A DNA stretch of 64,000 bases from Lunularia cruciata (taxonomy: Eukaryota; Streptophyta; Marchantiopsida; Lunulariales; Lunulariaceae): NCBI GenBank assembly GCA_948567375.1, contig OX419756.1:55256333-55320332 (forward strand), given 5' to 3'. Both the position numbers and the translations under genes were made by a program. The notes below the pieces were generated by a model that saw only the letters and a list, made by a program, of their open reading frames with translations, made no database searches and was not told the DNA's origin. This document shows, piece after piece, positions 59,336 to 64,000 of this stretch. Numbering within the stretch: position 1 is the stretch's first letter; the number at the start of each line of letters is the position of its first letter.

Positions 59336-59572
59336 TCTTCCTGATTTCATATGTATGTACTGCACAGTTTGAAAATTCAGCACTGCCCTCTCAAATTGAG
59401 TTCTAGAGTTGTTCCAGTCTCCAGTTAAATGGATCGACACTGTTCTGAGAACGTCTAGACGTCTAGGAGACGTCGAGAATACAATGTCGCAGGAGAGAGT
59501 TCGCAAGCAGGGAGGTGGTGATGCTTAAGGATAAAGGATGGTCACGATGAATAGTTCCTCACCCTTCCTGCC

Positions 59573-59586
59573 GCGGTAAATAGTAC
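59573..59586 (+). promoter_or_regulatory. weak TATA-like motif before the transporter
   Basis: CGGTAAATAGTACT lies 55-70 bp before the start codon. A TATA box is possible, but the distance to the ATG would leave a very short leader. Confidence 0.25.
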
Positions 59587-59640
59587 TTATTTGAAACCGA
59601 AGGTACTGTGAGCCGGTGAGCAAGAGAACCCTCGAGAGCC

Positions 59641-62487
59641 ATGGAGCACAGCCACGGAGAGATGGAGCAGCCCCTGCTGCCGAGGGGGAAGCAGCAATAC
59701 ATTACGAGAGAAGGGTTCGTGAAGTACATGATGGTGTCAGAGTGCTTGGACGGTGTGGCCTATCGAGCAACAGAGTCAGTTCTGGGAATGTACCTTTTGG
59801 AGGCGTTGGATTTCGGCGAGAACGGAGCTGCACAACTTGTCCACCTATTTCTACTGTGGGAATTTTTCAGTGGCCTGATCGGTTCAGTAACCAGTGATGG
59901 CTTTCTGGTAAGCTTGCAAGCTATTCAATAAGTATGAAGCGAACTAGATACAAAATTCATCCCTATCCTATATATCAGCTATATGATCTTCTTCGCTGAG
60001 GATCGAAATGTTCACAGAGCAGAGTGAGCTTTCCATACAATTCATTTGCAAGTTCTCCATCCACAAGTATGTCAGCTTTTCATATCATTCAATTCGCAAT
60101 TTCTCCGTCCAACAAGTATATCAGCATCTATATATCACCTATATGATCCTTCTGCTGAGAATCGAAATGTTCACAGAGCAGAGTGAGTTTTCCATACCAT
60201 TCAATTTGCATGTTCCCCACTCGTGATTGTGACGAATGTAGTTGTGAACGTCGGTCCAAAAACATTGTCATCAGTTTCTTCAGTAAGTGCTTTAAAAGGT
60301 GACGACTCGTTGTTCTCTTGAACAACGAGTTTCCAATAAAGCCCAATTTGCTGGATCATGAACACTCGTTGTTTTCCTTGTATTCACAAGAAGAGTAGAT
60401 CCTGTGGCAGCTCTTGGTTGGATTACACACCTACAGATGACAACTTGGGATGGAAACGGGGACGGGGACGGGTGCAGAGGCAATTATAAATGTGGTTCAA
60501 AGAGTTGTAATAACAAACAACACGAATTAAATGCGCCACTCACCTATTCGCATCGATATTTTCCATTCGAAGTGCAAGGTTATTGGACGTGATTCTGAGT
60601 CCTTCCCTCGAGAAAAATTCACAATTCTCTCGATTGATCAAACTCACACATGTTTGGCAAGCGTATGGAATTTGTCGCGGAGAGCCGCCGGAAGATGACC
60701 GTGCGACTGCCTATAGCACAGAAGATGCTGACGTATACAATATTTGTTGTTGATGTTCGGCAGGGACAATTCCGCACGATTTACATGTTTGCCGTCATGG
60801 AGATCTGCGGGTACACAATATTGACATTTCTATCGGTGACCACCAATTTCCAGTGCTGGCAGAAAAGCAACATCTACTATTGTCTGATAATTATGGCTCT
60901 ACTTTTCGTGGCGATGGGTCATGGAGCTTCGAGACCTTCTATGGCAACATTCGGAGGCGATCAAACGGCCCTGTCGATCGAAAAGAAATCCGGAGGACAT
61001 GGATCTGAGCTTGAACCAAGCAGAAAGAGAATTGCCTGCCAGCAGTATTTCTCAGCCGCATTTTTCTCCTCAAAACTGGGCTATGTTGTTGGAAACATAC
61101 TTGGTCCTAATATTCGAGTTCACAGCGCTGGATCTTTCTTTCTCGTGTTTCTGGTCCCTGCTTGTGCTAAGGCCATGAGCGTCTTCTCTTTCTTGGTAGG
61201 AAAAAGGGAGTACCAGTTCAAGTCCGATGAGCGTCGGAGTGACAAAACAGCTGCTACAGGGATATCACAAGCAGTGACCAAGCTAATTGGTGGGGAAGTG
61301 GAGCTATCTGCAGACTGTTGCAAGCGTTCTTGGGAGGACTGGAAGTCCTTGATGTCTGCGATAGTCGTGGTGTCCCCAGCACTTCTATACGTGGCCCTTG
61401 GTTTTCAGATTTTATCTACATGGGTGTTTCAAGCGTGTAAAATGAATGGCGATATAGGTATGGCCCCGCTTGGGCACTGGACCATACCACCAGATCAAAT
61501 GCCGGTACGAAACCTTTGTCATAATCACATGTCTTATATTTTCTTGCCTAAAACAGAATGCCCAGTTCTAGGATGCCATGGACGAACAACTTTCAGCCAG
61601 GATTCTGTAATTTTACTTCCTTCCGGGAGCCTTACTGTCAGACTTTACTGCAATTCTGTAATTGATCAGATTTCGGGGAGTGATGACTAAACATGCTGTC
61701 CAATGTTCCATGTGTGCAGGTGCTGAGTCAACTTTTCACCCTGATGTTTATTCCGTTGCTAGACAGCGTTGTTTACCCTTTCGTGGAGAAGAACATTGTG
61801 AAGCTGACCAACCTGAAAAAATATGTTCTTTCTTTTGTGTGGGTAACCTTTGCGTTTGTGTTGACGGGATTCGTCCAAATTGCCATTGAATATGCAAAAG
61901 ACCCAAGCACAGGAATAGCGGACATATCGATACTTTGGCAAATCCCTCAGTATGTAGTGGTTGCTCTCGGGGAGGCCATGCACATCATCCCGTTCACGAA
62001 CTTCTCCTACAGTGAAGCTCCAGAATCCATGAAATCGGCAATTAATGGCGTCGTGCGTGCCCTCAGTGGTGGTCTCGGTAAGAACAAAATCAGACCTCTT
62101 TCTATTCTTGCCTTTATCCTCTGTCTGCAATCGAATACAGAATCGTTCTTCCTACTACATATACTAGGAAAATTGGTACACATATCTAGTTACAGTACAA
62201 GGATTAGAGTGCAAGTTTTAGCAGCTATATGCTAGTTGAATTCTCCTCTCCCACTGTTTACGATAAGAATACATGCGCCAACTTGACATATTTCTTCGCT
62301 AATTTTGCTCCCAGGTAACGCGGTCACCATTGCAGTCATAACCACTCTCGGTTCAAGCGCTTCGAAAGTTGAGGAGATTTTCGTATTCGCGTGCCTTGGA
62401 GCCGTAGGGACCATTTTGGTGACGATTACATCTTACAGATACGTTCCTCTACAGAAGAGACTGGAGAAAAAGAAGCTGTTGCCATAA
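59641..62487 (+). CDS. NRT1/PTR (POT) family proton-coupled transporter, four exons
   Basis: The coding exons are 59,641-59,907, 60,764-61,504, 61,720-62,077 and 62,315-62,487 (1,539 bases, 512 residues, TAA stop). All junctions are GT...AG in phases 0, 0 and 1. Family signs are GFL|GQFRTI across the first junction (usual ADAxLGRFWTI), PSMATFGGDQ (usual FGADQ), the QQYFSAAFFSSKLGYVVGNIL block, DQMP|VLSQLFTLMFIPLLD, and the C-terminal PQYVVVALGEAMHIIPFTNF with SYSEAPESMKSAINGV. About twelve hydrophobic segments fit a major-facilitator fold in a membrane; known relatives carry nitrate, peptides or hormones with protons. It is shorter than the usual 550-600 residues, with short loops. The TM1 ExxER motif reads ECLDG, so the conserved Glu-Arg pair is lost. 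Substrate cannot be predicted. No disabling mutation is seen. Confidence 0.88.
59969..60217. repeat. duplicated block in intron 1 of the transporter
   Basis: 59,969-60,058 and 60,129-60,217 are about 90 percent identical (shared runs include AATGTTCACAGAGCAGAGTG). The spacer contains a third, partial copy of the CATTCAATT[TC]GCA...CAAGTAT phrase. It lies wholly within intron 1. Confidence 0.88.
60305..60330. repeat. perfect 11-bp inverted repeat in intron 1
   Basis: ACTCGTTGTTC and GAACAACGAGT are separated by TCTT. A further ACTCGTTGTT occurs at about 60,363. No known function. Confidence 0.85.
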
Positions 62488-64000
62488 TGTTCCTCCCGTC
62501 TGTCGTACAATCAGCAATTTATACCATCACTTGGAGCAAACAACCATAACTCAGAAGGAAGGAGGAGAAGGAAGGAGGAGCTCCGTTGAGGTTGAGAGGA
62601 GGTCAGTGCTCAGCTGTAACACTAATGTACAGATTGATACAGGGGTCAAAGAGACTAAAGAAGCTAATGTGTATAATCCTACAGGCTCAAAGAGAGGCTG
62701 AAAGTTGTTGAATAATCAATTAGATCTCGTTCCGTCTCATCCGGTTGCCACTATTCGTACATAATTCATCATCCTCTAATTTACCTGTGATGATCACCCT
62801 TTATGTGATCATTCCACGTATTAGTTTTACTCACAACATGTCAAGGGAAAGCATTCGGTAGGGCACCTTTCATGCATAGGCCAACATTTGCCTTCTAATG
62901 TTCTCACTGGAGTAATAAACAATTTTTTTTCAACTTCATATAATATTACCGTAATGGAAGTAGTGCACTGGTACAGAGTGTTAGATTGTTGTTGGAGATC
63001 TGTTACACTGTCATTTTTCAACATTATATAATATTACTGTAAAGGAAGTAGTGCATTGGCACGTAGTGTTAGACTGTTGGATATCTGTTACACGGTCAAG
63101 AAACGATCATTGACATATTACCATGCTACTTGTGAAAAAATGCGAATTAGATCACTGAACGTCTTGTCTTTACAAACAACCATATGTACCATTCGAGTTT
63201 AGGCATTTAGGCACTGAGCGGTGTGATGAAGTTTAAGCGAGCAAGTGATGAATATTCCGATCTATCTGGAGCCAAAAATATAAACAAGTACAACAGAGAT
63301 TAAGACCTTTACAATTGCGGGCCAACTGGTCCAGAAATTGTTGACGAATGGAAGCTTCGGGAGAGGACTTGCTGGAGATTCGACAGTGATCAAGATTAGA
63401 GAAGTTTTAGGGACCATCGGAGGTCAGTCAGCGTACTCTATCTTCCCCAATAGTCCTATGAGATTTGAAGTGAGGCACGATTGCAAAGGTTCAATCCACT
63501 TGGGTTGGGTTAAGTTCAACACTCTTGACAGCTCAACTAACCTGGGTTAAGTATGACGAGCTTGACCCAAGGGATGCAGTTGACGACATAAAGTGGTTTC
63601 AACTCCCGATTTATGGTTTCTTTACGGGACCCGGACCACAGGCGTAAGATTTCAGTCGGGTGCCTGTGAAATAAAGTTGTAAAAAGTAGTAGGCAGTGTA
63701 AAGTAAAGTGGTACAAAAATAGAAGAGGCAGTAAACAAGTTATACGGAAAGGGAATACAAATTATATTACTTTGGCTTGTGCTTGGCTGGGCGGCGTTTC
63801 AAAATCAATTTCGGGTTGTTTTTCCTGGGGCATATTGGATAAGGGTAAACTCTTATGAGAAAAATAAATATGTGATGCTTGGAAGAGCCTAAACCTTCAC
63901 ATGTCAAAGGGATAGTCTTGGAGGGAAGAACCAAACTGCATACAATTTAGTTTCAAAATTGATAAACTTTCAAGGAACTTATAGGGTAGCAAGTCTAATT
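62488..64000. other. transporter 3' flank and intergenic DNA
   Basis: Following the stop codon is an untranslated region with a purine-rich GAAGGAGGAG stretch near 62,555-62,582. A possible poly(A) signal GAATAATC lies near 62,711. An ORF at 63,338-63,550 (70 codons) has no recognisable domain. Nothing else is identified. Confidence 0.5.
62929..63102. repeat. tandem duplication of 87 bp downstream of the transporter
   Basis: Units 62,929-63,016 and 63,017-63,102 share ATATAATATTAC, GGAAGTAGTGCA, AGTGTTAGA and ATCTGTTACAC; identity is near 85 percent. Confidence 0.88.

Noticed and set aside
59094-59372. 92-codon plus-strand ORF upstream of the transporter
   Set aside because: It crosses the LINE fragment L3 and unrelated flank; no domain, and the frame is not conserved in other LINE copies.
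60650-60763. Upstream part of the exon 2 open frame (38 codons) as coding
   Set aside because: A good acceptor (CGGCAG) at 60,763 joins GFL directly to GQFRTI, which matches the family; the preceding codons are intron.
61505-61690. Read-through of exon 2 to the stop at 61,690
   Set aside because: The donor at 61,505 and acceptor at 61,719 restore the conserved DQMP-VLSQLF junction of the family.
63338-63550. 70-codon ORF at the right edge as a gene
   Set aside because: No domain, ordinary chance length, and no promoter or splice context.
1-64000. CRISPR array, rRNA, tRNA or organelle insert
   Set aside because: No regularly spaced short repeats, no rRNA blocks and no cloverleaf with tRNA A/B boxes were recognised; repeats present are long and diverged.

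Overview
The window looks like nuclear DNA of a seed plant with a large, repeat-filled genome. A conifer or other gymnosperm is my best guess, but this is inference. It contains one intron-bearing gene with GT-AG junctions and almost nothing else that is genic. It holds chromodomain Ty3/gypsy, Athila/Tat-like Ty3/gypsy and Ty1/copia remnants, solo LTRs nested in each other, and CG-poor, decayed coding sequence. I see no rRNA, tRNA, CRISPR, bacterial operon or organelle gene.

Positions 1-22,734 form a Russian doll on the minus strand. An old chromovirus, A#2 (5' LTR at 22,147-22,734, running off the left edge), has been hit by a solo A LTR (497-1,250), by a younger complete chromovirus A#1 (1,587-10,451, target duplication CCTTG), by a solo B LTR (11,336-12,024) and by a full-length Athila/Tat-like element B (14,109-21,441, plus strand). 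A#1 in turn carries element C#1 (1,594-5,375) inside its LTR, with target duplication TAATG.

Positions 22,735-34,550 are a second doll on the plus strand. A very decayed Ty3 element D is interrupted by a solo B LTR (duplication GATC), by element C#2 (24,854-30,805, duplication AATAG; itself interrupted by element E#1) and by a solo A LTR (31,593-32,213, duplication ATAGG).

Positions 34,550-47,300 are old repeat-derived DNA: a diverged tandem array, decayed copies of a LINE (L2a, L2b, L4), a second copy of element E (E#2) inside L2a, and a 1.67 kb near-perfect palindrome (fold-back element). Positions 47,900-51,470 hold the best-preserved mobile element, a LINE (L1) with an N-terminal zinc finger, a reverse transcriptase, a CCHC motif and a C-terminal restriction-like endonuclease. 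Only one frameshift separates it from a single long reading frame. Positions 52,168-58,207 hold a partial C-like element and a degraded Ty1/copia element.

The right end (59,641-62,487) carries the only convincing host gene: a four-exon NRT1/PTR (POT) family transporter of about 512 residues. Its predicted proton-coupling motif is unusual, and a short 3' fragment of the LINE lies about 300 bp upstream.

The most novel items are (1) the restriction-like-endonuclease LINE family, with five copies of very different age and conserved 3' hairpins; (2) element C, present twice with clean 5-bp target duplications and TG...CA ends but no detectable LTRs, encoding a roughly 860-codon coiled-coil protein I cannot place; and (3) the large fold-back palindrome.
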